NCBI GenBank assembly: GCA_002451165.1
Contig: DKBH01000104.1
Span: forward strand, 23,076 to 87,075
Source: Nitrospiraceae bacterium UBA6905
GTDB lineage: Bacteria; Nitrospirota; Thermodesulfovibrionia; Thermodesulfovibrionales; UBA6898
DNA: 64,000 bases
Direction: 5' to 3'
The first letter of the stretch is position 1, and the number at the start of each line of letters is the position of its first letter. Position numbers and translations under genes: made by a program. The notes beneath the pieces are model-generated. The model did not search any database and had not been told where the DNA came from. It was given only the letters and a program-made list of their open reading frames with translations. Below, in pieces: positions 53,551 to 62,701 of the stretch.

Positions 53551-54972
53551 ATGAAGATCGAACAGAAGATTATCCTTTCGAACACGATCAATGTCGCTCT
53601 GATCGTCCTGATCGGCATCTTTGCCTTCCAGAACCTCAATAATGTTCTGGCCAAGCTCCGATTCATGGAGATCGCCGACGAACTAAACGCCTCATTCCTC
53701 GAAATGCGACTCTCGGAAAAGAACTATTTCCTGTACAAGGACCTCTCTGCCCTTGATGATATCCAGGAGATGATCGCCTCGACCAGCGTCAAGATTAATG
53801 CCGTGCGCGCCGATATCACCCGCGTCATTGGTGAAACGGACCTCGGGCTGCTGGAAGACCATCTCGCCAACTATGCAGCGTCAGTCGGGGAGATACAAAA
53901 AGCACGGGTGACCGGTCCGGAGGCTGCTGCACAGCTTCGCGCAAAAGGGAAGAAACTGAAGGAATTTTCGGAAACCATCACCAGGATGGAACAGAAGCGG
54001 GTGAACGACATCATCACCGGATCCAAGAAAGTCCTCGCCTATTCCTTCTTTGCGGTACTCTTCCTTGCCGGCGTAGTGAGCCACTTCATCTCACAGAAGA
54101 TCCTGCGTTCTCTCCGGAAGATCGAGAACCTCGCACGGTCGATTTCGCAGGGAAATTTTCACCGGATAGAGGACATTCGACCAACTGACGAGACGGGAAC
54201 GCTGATCGACGCGGTAAATACCATGTCCGAAGAGCTTAGTCACCGCGAGGAACAGCTCGTCCAATCGAAAAAACTGGCTTCGCTCGGCATCCTGACAGCC
54301 GGTGTTGCCCACGAACTGACTAATCCCCTTAATAATATCTCTATGATCGCGCAGACCTATGCTGAGGTCTACGACCAACTCGGCAAGGAGCAGCGCATCG
54401 AGTTCATGAACAAGGTCGATGCTGAGACCGAACGGATACGAGAGATCGTGAAGAATCTTCTCGATTTCGCAAAGCCGCAGAAAGCAGACCTCAGGCCGGC
54501 AGACATCAACGAGACCGTGCAGACCGCGATCAAATTCCTGCAGAACATGATCGACATTTCGAATGTGGAACTGAGCCAAAGCATGGCAGAGGGACTCCCA
54601 CCGGTATTCATCGACAGACACCAGATCCAGCAGGTATTGGTGAACCTCATTACGAACGCCGTCCAGGCGATGACGCAGGGAGGCTTTCTCTTCGTCGGAA
54701 CGCGCTACAGGAGAGAAGCAGGCATCGTCGAGATAACGATCAAGGACAGCGGCAAAGGCATCCCCCCCGAATATGTTCCGCACATCTTCGATCCTTTCTT
54801 CAGCACCAAGGGTGACGGGGGCACCGGACTTGGGCTTTCGGTGAGCTACGGCATTATCAAAAACCACCACGGCGACATCCGGGTGGAGAGCAAAGTGGGC
54901 GTCGGCACCACCTTCACAATGGAACTGCCGCTATATCAAGGAAAGGAGCAGACAGATGAGCAGACCGTATAG
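53551..54972 (+). CDS. Sensor histidine kinase HK3 with EKNYFLY-type sensor
   Basis: 473 residues: TM1 (TINVALIVLIGIFAFQNL), a short helical periplasmic domain with EMRLSEKNYFLYKD (motif residues 56-62), TM2 (VLAYSFFAVLFLAGVVSHFI), HAMP, HisKA with GVAHELTNPLNN, and HATPase (NLITNAVQAM, DSGKGIP, GGTGLGLSV). CAGGGGTAATGC precedes the ATG. The periplasmic part is shorter than in HK2 and HK4. It overlaps the RR3 gene by 17 nt and is the likely phosphodonor of RR3. Confidence 0.92.
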   Translation: MKIEQKIILSNTINVALIVLIGIFAFQNLNNVLAKLRFMEIADELNASFLEMRLSEKNYFLYKDLSALDDIQEMIASTSVKINAVRADITRVIGETDLGLLEDHLANYAASVGEIQKARVTGPEAAAQLRAKGKKLKEFSETITRMEQKRVNDIITGSKKVLAYSFFAVLFLAGVVSHFISQKILRSLRKIENLARSISQGNFHRIEDIRPTDETGTLIDAVNTMSEELSHREEQLVQSKKLASLGILTAGVAHELTNPLNNISMIAQTYAEVYDQLGKEQRIEFMNKVDAETERIREIVKNLLDFAKPQKADLRPADINETVQTAIKFLQNMIDISNVELSQSMAEGLPPVFIDRHQIQQVLVNLITNAVQAMTQGGFLFVGTRYRREAGIVEITIKDSGKGIPPEYVPHIFDPFFSTKGDGGTGLGLSVSYGIIKNHHGDIRVESKVGVGTTFTMELPLYQGKEQTDEQTV

Positions 54973-55330
54973 GATCATGATCATCGACGACGAGAAGATC
55001 GTAGGTGATATGGCAAAATTATCATTGGAGAAGGACGGCTATGAAGTGGAGACATTCCTCAACGCAGCGCCGGCACTCGAGCGTTTGAAGGCAGAACAGT
55101 TCGACATCGTCGTCACCGATTACAAGATGAGAGGCATCGACGGCATGGAGGTGCTGAACACGGTGAAGCGCCTCTATCCCCAGATCAAGGTGATCATGAT
55201 CACCGCCTTTGCAAACCTCGATACAGCCATCGAGGCTCTGCGGGGTGACGTGCACGATTTCTTCCCGAAGCCGGTGAAGATCAAGGAACTGAAGGCCTCG
55301 ATCCGCAAGGCATTGACCGGAGCTGCATGA
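54956..55330 (+). CDS. Single-domain response regulator RR3
   Basis: 124 residues, a receiver domain only: acidic pair Asp11-Asp12 (IIDDEK), phospho-acceptor Asp55 (VVTDYKMRG), ITAFAN and PKPVKI. With no output domain it must act through protein contact, as CheY does; the PEP-synthase-like protein, whose start overlaps by 4 nt, is an obvious candidate target, as are the MshEN proteins upstream. Confidence 0.93.
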   Translation: MSRPYRIMIIDDEKIVGDMAKLSLEKDGYEVETFLNAAPALERLKAEQFDIVVTDYKMRGIDGMEVLNTVKRLYPQIKVIMITAFANLDTAIEALRGDVHDFFPKPVKIKELKASIRKALTGAA

Positions 55331-57885
55331 GCAGACCAGCTCTCGGGCTCCGATCCGGTATTATTGAACTAGGCCGTCGCCTCTTCCGCAAAGTCGCCGG
55401 GAACCGCAGCTGTGACTTCCGAGCCCTCTTTGGCCAGTTCCGGCGTGTTCTGGATCTGCATAATACTGCAGCGGAGCGCATCGCAGACATGGGCGAGAAG
55501 CTGAGCGGCGAATATATCTTCGATATCGTCTACATCAGGCAGTCGTACAATGAACTGCACCGTGTATTTGCCGCGCTTCTCTCACAATTCTCGTTACTAA
55601 CCAAGGACCGCTACCGGGGACTGGGCAGGAGACTCGAGGGCATCGACCATGAGGTAAGGCGGCTGATCGATGACAACGGGGAACCTTCGACAGACCTTGT
55701 CGTGCCGCTTGCGTCAGCTCGTATGAGCCGCCTACAGGATGTCGGGGGTAAGATGGCAAACCTCGGCTCACTCGGCAATCTGGCCGGTATAACGATCCCG
55801 CAGGGGTTTGTCATTACCACGCGCTCGTTCGATGACTTCATGCAGCATAACGGGCTGACTGCGCAGGTGGACCGGCTCATAGATGATTGGGAAACTAACA
55901 CCGCATCGTTCGAGAGAGTCCAGACGGCTATCCGTTCCGGCGCGCTCCCCCCGGCAGTCCATGACGCGATCGCTGGAGCTCTCCAAGCCCTTACAAACGG
56001 TCCTCATCAGGGTTTCCTTGCCGTGAGGAGCAGCGCAGTCGGTGAGGATGGAGAATTCTCCTTTGCCGGACAGTTCGAGACTGTACTGAATGTTCCTCCG
56101 GACATGCAATCGCTGACAACAGCGTATAAAGAAGTGGTCGCCAGTCTCTTCTCCGCTCGTCCTTTCCATTACTGCAAGGAAATCGGCTGCAACGCCGCAG
56201 AGATCAGGATGGCCGTAGGCTGCATCCGCATGATCGATGCCACTGCCAGCGGGGTTACCTATTCTGCCGATCCCTCGGGTCATCCGGAGGATATGCTGAT
56301 CAATGCTGCCTGGGGCCTCGGAAAAGCGGTTGTCGAGGGCCAGGTGGATGCGGATGCTTACCGCGTGGCCAAGTCCCTGCGTCCTTCCCTTCGCGAACGC
56401 AGGATCGGCGCAAAGACAAAGATGGTCATTCCGGCACTGCGGGGTGGGACCGTTCTTGTTGATACACCCGCTGACCTTGCCTGTAGAGCCGTGATAGACG
56501 ATCGTACACTGATGAATCTGGCTAACCAGGCACTTACGATAGAAGAGCACCTACGGCAGCCGCAGGACATAGAGTGGGCAATGGACCGAAGCGGCCACAT
56601 CACTGTTCTCCAGGCGCGTCCTATCGCCGTTCGATCGGAATCAGGCGCCGCGACGAGGAATATACCGCCTGATAGTCTGGTCGTCATCCAAACCTTCTCA
56701 GGCATACCGGCCAGAAAGGGCACCGGTGCCGGCAGGGTCTTTATTCCCGACACGCCGGACAGCCTCGACGCATTCCCCAAGGGCGGAGTGCTCGTGGCGA
56801 AGAACGACTCGTCTCAATTCGTCCGGGTTATGCCGTACGCATCCGCCATTCTGACGGACCAGGGTACACCGACCAGCCACATGGCCTCGCTCTGCCGCGA
56901 ATTCAGGGTGCCCACGCTAGTTAACTGCGGCAATGCCACCGGCTCTCTTCGCAACGGCCAGGAAATCACTGTGCGCGTCGAGGAGAGCGGTGCCGTGGTC
57001 TACGAAGGGATCCATCGGGAGCTCACTGGAGATGGGGAAGGCAAGTCCATCGATGAATTGTACGAGTTCCGTAGGAAGAAGTACCTCCTTCGACATATCT
57101 TGCCGCTTAACCTCGTAGACCCGTTCCGGGACGATTTCACGCCGGAGGCCTGCAGAACACTGCATGACATCCTGCGGTTCGTCCATGAGAAGATGGTCAT
57201 AGAACTGGTCGAGGCTGCCGAACAAGGACTGACAGACCGATCCGCTGTGCACCTCGAACTGCCGGTCCCGGCCGGTATCGTTGTGATAGATCTCGGCGGA
57301 GGCATCGGTCTGCCTGAAGGCGCTAAAACAGCCACTATGGAGCGTGTAACTTCGGTGCCGTTCCGGGCACTTATCGAAGGCATGACCGATCCCGGCGCAT
57401 GGCATACAGACATGGTCGCGCTCCAGGCCGGGGATCTTATTGCCGGCATGATGAAATTGGCAGACATCACCGCCCCATCGGCGCGTGTTCCTACAGCAAA
57501 CCTGGCGATCGTGTCGCACGAATATCTTAACCTCAGCCTGAAATTCGGCTACCATTTCACCATGCTCGACTGCTACTGTTCACCCGACCGAACGAACAAC
57601 CATATCTATTTCCGCTTTTCGGGCGGCGCAACAGACATCACGAAGCGATCGCGGAGGGCACGGCTCATCGAAAATATCCTCAAGACCTATGGCTTCATCT
57701 GCCAGATCCAAGGGGCCGTCATCACGGCGCGCATATCCAATATAGGAGATGTCGAAATGACCGGTATCCTCGACAGGGTCGGCAGACTTCTCGCCTACAG
57801 CCGCCAGTTGGATGCGGTCCTTCACACCGACGAATCCGTTGCACGCTATAGCCGCAGCTTTTTGAATGGGGATTATCGCCTGTAG
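55327..57885 (+). CDS. PEP-synthase/pyruvate-phosphate-dikinase-like phosphotransferase, no PEP barrel
   Basis: 852 residues. An N-terminal helical part (1-130) of unknown type is followed by the PPDK_N ATP-grasp domain (about 135-435; MANLGSLGNLAGITIPQGFV, RSSAVGEDGEFSFAGQFETV, QDIEWAMDRSGHITVLQARP) and the swivelling phosphohistidine domain (about 450-560) with His518 in DQGTPTSHMASLC. The usual C-terminal PEP-utilising TIM barrel is absent; instead residues 570-852 are a distinct domain (VVIDLGGGIGLPEG, HEYLNLSLKFGYHF). It may transfer phosphate from ATP to an unknown acceptor. The rifampin phosphotransferase family is a remote parallel. Confidence 0.82.
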   Translation: MSRPALGLRSGIIELGRRLFRKVAGNRSCDFRALFGQFRRVLDLHNTAAERIADMGEKLSGEYIFDIVYIRQSYNELHRVFAALLSQFSLLTKDRYRGLGRRLEGIDHEVRRLIDDNGEPSTDLVVPLASARMSRLQDVGGKMANLGSLGNLAGITIPQGFVITTRSFDDFMQHNGLTAQVDRLIDDWETNTASFERVQTAIRSGALPPAVHDAIAGALQALTNGPHQGFLAVRSSAVGEDGEFSFAGQFETVLNVPPDMQSLTTAYKEVVASLFSARPFHYCKEIGCNAAEIRMAVGCIRMIDATASGVTYSADPSGHPEDMLINAAWGLGKAVVEGQVDADAYRVAKSLRPSLRERRIGAKTKMVIPALRGGTVLVDTPADLACRAVIDDRTLMNLANQALTIEEHLRQPQDIEWAMDRSGHITVLQARPIAVRSESGAATRNIPPDSLVVIQTFSGIPARKGTGAGRVFIPDTPDSLDAFPKGGVLVAKNDSSQFVRVMPYASAILTDQGTPTSHMASLCREFRVPTLVNCGNATGSLRNGQEITVRVEESGAVVYEGIHRELTGDGEGKSIDELYEFRRKKYLLRHILPLNLVDPFRDDFTPEACRTLHDILRFVHEKMVIELVEAAEQGLTDRSAVHLELPVPAGIVVIDLGGGIGLPEGAKTATMERVTSVPFRALIEGMTDPGAWHTDMVALQAGDLIAGMMKLADITAPSARVPTANLAIVSHEYLNLSLKFGYHFTMLDCYCSPDRTNNHIYFRFSGGATDITKRSRRARLIENILKTYGFICQIQGAVITARISNIGDVEMTGILDRVGRLLAYSRQLDAVLHTDESVARYSRSFLNGDYRL

Positions 57886-57903
57886 CGTCTATTTGGTATC
57901 GCC

Positions 57904-57918
57904 TTGACCATATGTCAA
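57904..57918 (+). promoter_or_regulatory. Inverted repeat over possible sulP promoter
   Basis: TTGAC-CATAT-GTCAA, perfect 5-bp arms. TTGACC could be a -35 with TACAAA 16 nt later. It lies 45 bp upstream of the sulP ATG. Confidence 0.35.
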
Positions 57919-57962
57919 CGCGCTGTACAAATCACCTGAGCAGCGGTAAGATGTAAACAATC

Positions 57963-59729
57963 ATGCTGCATATGTCCGGCAACAGAACATTCATCGAAAA
58001 GTTGTTCCCCTTCCTCCGGTGGCAGCAGCTTGTTACAAGAAGGACGCTCCGCTCAGATCTCCTGGCCGGCATTACCGGTGCCATCATTGTCCTACCCCAG
58101 GGCGTAGCGTTTGCCATCATAGCCGGGCTTCCGCCTGAATACGGTCTCTATTCGGCCATCGTGCCGGCAATTATCGCTGCTCTTTTCGGCTCATCCCATC
58201 ATCTCATCTCGGGGCCGACGACGGCCATCTCGATCGTTATCTTTACATCGCTCAGTCCTCTGGCCGAACCGTCAAGCGCCGAGTATATCCGGCTTGCGCT
58301 GACCCTTACATGTATCGCCGGTTTCTTTCAACTCGCACTCGGCGTTGCGCGCCTCGGTGCATTGGTCAACTTCGTATCCCATTCGGTCGTCGTAGGCTTC
58401 ACGGCCGGAGCAGCCATCCTCATCGCCACAAGCCAGCTGAACAACATGATCGGTATCGCAGCGATCAAGCGGCATTCGTTTATTCATGTATGGGCCGACA
58501 TCCTGGCACGCCTCAACGAGACAAACCTGTATGTGCTCGGTGTTGCGCTGTCAACGCTCGGCATCGCCGTCCTATTCAAAGCGCTTCTGCCGCGCTGGCC
58601 CGGAATGCTGATCGCCATGATCTCTGGCAGTGTCCTTTCTCTGGTGATAGACGGAAGCGCCCACGGCGTGCGTCTTGTCGGCTCTCTCCCGGCCCATCTC
58701 CCTCCCCTGTCGACACCGGACTTTACCACTGCCTCGATACGCCAGCTCGCACCGTCCGCACTTGCCGTCGCCCTGCTCGGTCTCACCGAAGCGGTATCGA
58801 TCGCCCGATCTGTGGCAACCCGGTCGGAACAGCGCATTGACAATAACCAGGAGTTCATCGGTCAGGGTCTTTCAAACATTATCGGGAGCTTCTTTTCGAG
58901 CTACGCTGCCTCGGGATCTTTCACACGAACGGGCGTAAATTACAGCGCCGGAGCAATGACGCCGTTTGCCGCAGTCTTCGCCGCGCTCTGCCTTGCCGGC
59001 ATCCTCCTCTTGGTGGCCCCCCTGACGGCCTATCTGCCGATCCCTGCCATGGCAGGGATACTTCTCATGGTCGCTTACGGGCTGATCGATCTGCACCATA
59101 TCAGATCCATCATCCATGCGAGCAAGCCCGAAGCAGGCGTTCTTGCTGTCACCTTCCTCGCTACGCTCTTCGTGGAACTCGAATTCGCCATATATATCGG
59201 CGTCATCCTTTCCCTGGTGCTCTACCTGAACCGCACGTCGCACCCGAATTTTGTCAGCATCGTTCCCGACCCGGATACCCGGAGGCGAAGCTTTGTGAAC
59301 ATCGAAAAGAAGCCCTTGTCGGAATGCCCCCAGATGAAGATCGTGCGGTTGGACGGTTCGATCTTCTTCGGTGCAGTCAACCATATCGCCGAGAACCTGG
59401 ACCAGATAACGCGCGAGAATCCGGAAAAGGCTCATATCCTGATCGTCGGCAGCGGCATAAACTTTATCGATGTCGCCGGATGCCAGATGCTTGCGCAGGA
59501 ATCTCACCGTCTGAAAATGAGCGGGAGACAGGTCTATATCTGCTCTCTCAAGGGTGCGGTCATCGAGGTCCTTGAGCGCGGTGGCTGCGGCAGGAGCATC
59601 GGCAGCGAAAATATCTTCCGCTCGAAGCTCTCTGCGCTCAAATCTATTGTGCCAAGGCTTGACCCCGAGCGCTGCCGTCTATGCACCGTACGCATTTTTC
59701 GTGAATGCACTGACATGCCGGGAGCTTAA
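57963..59729 (+). CDS. SulP-family anion transporter with STAS domain
   Basis: 588 residues. The membrane domain starts SDLLAGITGAIIVLPQGVAF and includes ISGPTTAISIVIFTSL and SNIIGSFFSSYAASGSFTRT, typical of SulP (sulfate, bicarbonate and related anions). A C-terminal STAS domain follows (VRLDGSIFFGAVNHI, GINFIDVAGCQMLAQE). The last residues carry Cys571, Cys574 and Cys582 (CRLCTVRIFREC), an unusual Cys tail. In this context sulfate or another sulfur oxyanion is likely but not shown. The ATG at 57972 is an alternative start. Confidence 0.9.
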   Translation: MLHMSGNRTFIEKLFPFLRWQQLVTRRTLRSDLLAGITGAIIVLPQGVAFAIIAGLPPEYGLYSAIVPAIIAALFGSSHHLISGPTTAISIVIFTSLSPLAEPSSAEYIRLALTLTCIAGFFQLALGVARLGALVNFVSHSVVVGFTAGAAILIATSQLNNMIGIAAIKRHSFIHVWADILARLNETNLYVLGVALSTLGIAVLFKALLPRWPGMLIAMISGSVLSLVIDGSAHGVRLVGSLPAHLPPLSTPDFTTASIRQLAPSALAVALLGLTEAVSIARSVATRSEQRIDNNQEFIGQGLSNIIGSFFSSYAASGSFTRTGVNYSAGAMTPFAAVFAALCLAGILLLVAPLTAYLPIPAMAGILLMVAYGLIDLHHIRSIIHASKPEAGVLAVTFLATLFVELEFAIYIGVILSLVLYLNRTSHPNFVSIVPDPDTRRRSFVNIEKKPLSECPQMKIVRLDGSIFFGAVNHIAENLDQITRENPEKAHILIVGSGINFIDVAGCQMLAQESHRLKMSGRQVYICSLKGAVIEVLERGGCGRSIGSENIFRSKLSALKSIVPRLDPERCRLCTVRIFRECTDMPGA

Positions 59730-59802
59730 CCGCAGAGACTCCAGCCCTTTCAGCGCCGTCGGGTTGCATCTCGTGCTGCATGCTTCTTTCCGCAGTATTG
59801 TT

Positions 59803-59808
59803 TATAAT
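59803..59808 (+). promoter_or_regulatory. -10 box of HK4, leaderless arrangement
   Basis: Perfect TATAAT ending 9 nt before the HK4 ATG. No good -35 is seen. Confidence 0.45.
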
Positions 59809-59817
59809 ACGAGCGTC

Positions 59818-61374
59818 ATGTCATTGCAGAAGAAGATTATCTTCGGCTTTCTCATCAGCTCAGCGCTCATTGCCATACTCGCTATCTTTGCCTATGTAAA
59901 CTTCATCGAAATCAGGAAAGAGATCCGTTTTCTCGAACTCTCCGATACGCTCCGCAGCAAGACTCTTCAGCTGAGACGACATGAAAAGAATTTTTTCCTC
60001 TATCGCGATGTAAACGAACTGCAGAATGTCTATATCTATATCAGTGAAATCCAGTCAATCCTCGACGCGAACAAACAGGCAACCACGTCCGGCCATCTAA
60101 AGCGTCTTCAGGAAAAAGTTTCAGAATATCATGAGCGGTTCAGTAAGATCGAATCCCATACCTGGAAGTTTCTTGATGCCATCGCGAAGCTGAAGTCAGA
60201 CCATCAAGGATACGCGGTTTTCTTCCCGGTCATAGAATCGACATTCCTGGAAAGCCCCCTTGTTAACGCCAACCTTATCGAACGGCTTTTCAAGTTTGAT
60301 CCTGGCGCTGACATTATCGTAACGCTCCGGACCATAGATGCCGAAATCGCCTCGCTGCGAAAGAACGGCGAGGAGATCCTCTCTCTTTCAAAAGATCTTG
60401 ACCGCGCAGCCCGGGAAAAAGTAGACCGTACGATCAGTATTTCACAAACAGCTCTGCTTATCCTCTTCCCGCTCTTCCTGCTGGTGGGCATCACAGCCCT
60501 TTTCTTGATCATTCACAGCGCGGTAAGACAGCTCAAGATACTCGCCCGCGCCATCGAAATGACAGGAAAGGGAACATTTTCCTCCTTGCCGGTCCCGGCA
60601 AAACTTGACGAAGTGGGCATGCTGATCAATGCCTTCAATAAAATGGAGAGCGACCTTGTCACCCGCGACGGCGAAATCGCCCGGAAGAATGAGGAACTTC
60701 TGCAGAGTCGGAAGCTTGCATCGCTCGGCACGTTGGCTTCAGGGGTAGCCCATGAACTGAACAACCCGTTGAACAATATTTACCTTGCAGCGCAGATCCT
60801 GACCAGGGAGATCGATACCGAGACCTGCCCAGGCATCATTAGGGAGACGGTCAGCGACATCTATTCACAGACTCTGAGAGTCAAAAGGATCGTGAGTGAC
60901 CTGCTGGCCTTCGCGCGGGAAAAACCTCCCGAACTTGCACCGTTGAACATTACGGGGCTTGTTGCAGCCCTGCTGAGCCAGATGAACGGATCGGGAGACC
61001 TGCAGAATGTCCGCCCTACACTCGATATGCCGGATAATCTTGTGGTTATCGCAGACCGGCATATGATGGAGCAGGTCTTCATCAATCTTTTTACGAATGC
61101 CGTCGATGCCATGGATGGCAAAGGCGATATTCATTTGAAAGGAAGTTCTGAAGCCGGATGGGTGAAGATAGCCGTTACCGACTCCGGCAAGGGAATTCCC
61201 CGGGACAAGGTACAGCGGATCTTCGATCCCTTCTTCACGACGAAAGACAAGGGCACAGGGTTGGGGCTCGCCATTGTTTACAGTATAATAGAAAAACATA
61301 AGGGCAAGATCGAGGTTTACAGCGAAGATGGGAAGGGTACCACGTTTATTATAACGCTGCCGGGAGGAGCATGA
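59818..61374 (+). CDS. Sensor histidine kinase HK4 with EKNFFLY-type sensor
   Basis: 518 residues: TM1 (IIFGFLISSALIAILAIFAY), a periplasmic helical domain with QLRRHEKNFFLYRD (motif residues 56-62), TM2 (ALLILFPLFLLVGITALFLI), HAMP, HisKA with [12 protein letters not shown] (His312), and HATPase ([26 protein letters not shown]). It is the closest paralogue of HK2 along its whole length. The start MSLQKKIIFG is set by homology and the -10 box. It overlaps RR4 by 4 nt (ATGA), so they are a cognate pair. Confidence 0.92.
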   Translation: MSLQKKIIFGFLISSALIAILAIFAYVNFIEIRKEIRFLELSDTLRSKTLQLRRHEKNFFLYRDVNELQNVYIYISEIQSILDANKQATTSGHLKRLQEKVSEYHERFSKIESHTWKFLDAIAKLKSDHQGYAVFFPVIESTFLESPLVNANLIERLFKFDPGADIIVTLRTIDAEIASLRKNGEEILSLSKDLDRAAREKVDRTISISQTALLILFPLFLLVGITALFLIIHSAVRQLKILARAIEMTGKGTFSSLPVPAKLDEVGMLINAFNKMESDLVTRDGEIARKNEELLQSRKLASLGTLASGVAHELNNPLNNIYLAAQILTREIDTETCPGIIRETVSDIYSQTLRVKRIVSDLLAFAREKPPELAPLNITGLVAALLSQMNGSGDLQNVRPTLDMPDNLVVIADRHMMEQVFINLFTNAVDAMDGKGDIHLKGSSEAGWVKIAVTDSGKGIPRDKVQRIFDPFFTTKDKGTGLGLAIVYSIIEKHKGKIEVYSEDGKGTTFIITLPGGA

Positions 61375-62699
61375 GCGGGAGGATTCTTATTGCAGAAGAT
61401 GAGGCGATCTCATTAAAACACCTCACCTATGCGCTGGAAAAGGAGGGCTATGCGGTCACCGGCGCAAAGGACGGCATGGAGGCCTTCTCACTGTATGAGA
61501 AGAATGCCTTTGATATTGTTGTCGCTGACATCAAAATGCCCGGCATGGACGGTCTCACACTTCTGGAAAAGATAAAAGAAAAAGACCCGGATATGGATGT
61601 CATCATCATAACCGGTTTCGGCAGTATAGAATCGGCTGTTGAAGCGATGAAGAAAGGCGCCTCGGAGTACATTACCAAACCCTTCAACCTGGACGAACTC
61701 CATATCAAGATAGCAAAGGTCCTGGAAAAAAAAAGGATAGAGAAAGAGAACGCGGCCCTCAGGGTAACGCTCGGCATTGACCGGGAATTTCCCTTTATCG
61801 CCAAAAGCCGCACCATGCAGCGTGTTGTCGAAGTGATCAAGAGCATTACCGGTTCAGACTGCAACGTTCTTCTCACCGGGGAAAGTGGTGTTGGCAAGGG
61901 ACTGGTTGCGAAGATTATTCATCACAGCAGTACCAGAAAGGAAAGACCGTTCCTAGCGCTGAACTGCGCAGTCTTCACCGAAGAACTTCTTGCAAGCGAG
62001 CTCTTCGGACACGAAAAGGGTGCCTTCACCGGGGCAGTCAGCATGAAAAAAGGTCTGCTTGAAATAGCAGATACCGGCACCCTCTTCCTTGATGAAATAG
62101 CGGAAATGTCGCCGACGATTCAGGCGAAACTCTTGAAGGTTATTGAGGATCGTGAATTCATTCGCGTTGGCGGGACGCGACCCCTGCGGGTTGATGTACG
62201 ATTCATCGCAGCCACGAATCAGAATCTTACTGCCATCATCAAGGAAGGCAAATTCCGGGAAGATCTTTACTACCGTCTCAATGTAATGGATATCTACATC
62301 CCTCCCCTCAGGGAACGCAGAGGCGACATTGTCCCGCTGACCCAGCATTTCCTTCAAAAGTATTCGCGGAAGGAGAACAAGAAGATAACATCGTTCTCCA
62401 AAGAGGCTATGGACACGCTCATGTCCTATGGTTTCCCGGGCAATGTCAGAGAGCTGGAAAATATCATCGAACGCGCCGTGATCCTCGAGAAAAGCTCAAT
62501 CATACATGCCGAGAGTCTGCCCCAGACCATCAAGCTTTTCGATGTGGAGACCATTTCTCCCAATAAGGTCAGGACGATCGACGAATTGAACAGGGAGTAT
62601 GCCGAAAAGGTACTTGACTTTGTCGACCATAACCGGTCAAAGGCCGCGGAACTACTTGGAATCTCACGCACCAGTCTCTGGAGAATCCTTAAGAAATAA
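61371..62699 (+). CDS. NtrC-family sigma-54 response regulator RR4
   Basis: 442 residues: receiver (phospho-acceptor Asp53 in VADIKMPGMD, ITGFGS, TKPFNL), AAA+ domain (Walker A TGESGVGKGLV, HEKGAFTGAV) and a Fis-type HTH (NRSKAAELLGISRTSLWRIL). It is strongly similar to RR2, with a nearly identical recognition helix, so it probably shares RR2's target sites. Its gene ends about 1.2 kb before the module D promoter. Confidence 0.93.
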   Translation: MSGRILIAEDEAISLKHLTYALEKEGYAVTGAKDGMEAFSLYEKNAFDIVVADIKMPGMDGLTLLEKIKEKDPDMDVIIITGFGSIESAVEAMKKGASEYITKPFNLDELHIKIAKVLEKKRIEKENAALRVTLGIDREFPFIAKSRTMQRVVEVIKSITGSDCNVLLTGESGVGKGLVAKIIHHSSTRKERPFLALNCAVFTEELLASELFGHEKGAFTGAVSMKKGLLEIADTGTLFLDEIAEMSPTIQAKLLKVIEDREFIRVGGTRPLRVDVRFIAATNQNLTAIIKEGKFREDLYYRLNVMDIYIPPLRERRGDIVPLTQHFLQKYSRKENKKITSFSKEAMDTLMSYGFPGNVRELENIIERAVILEKSSIIHAESLPQTIKLFDVETISPNKVRTIDELNREYAEKVLDFVDHNRSKAAELLGISRTSLWRILKK

Positions 62700-62701
62700 C
62701 C

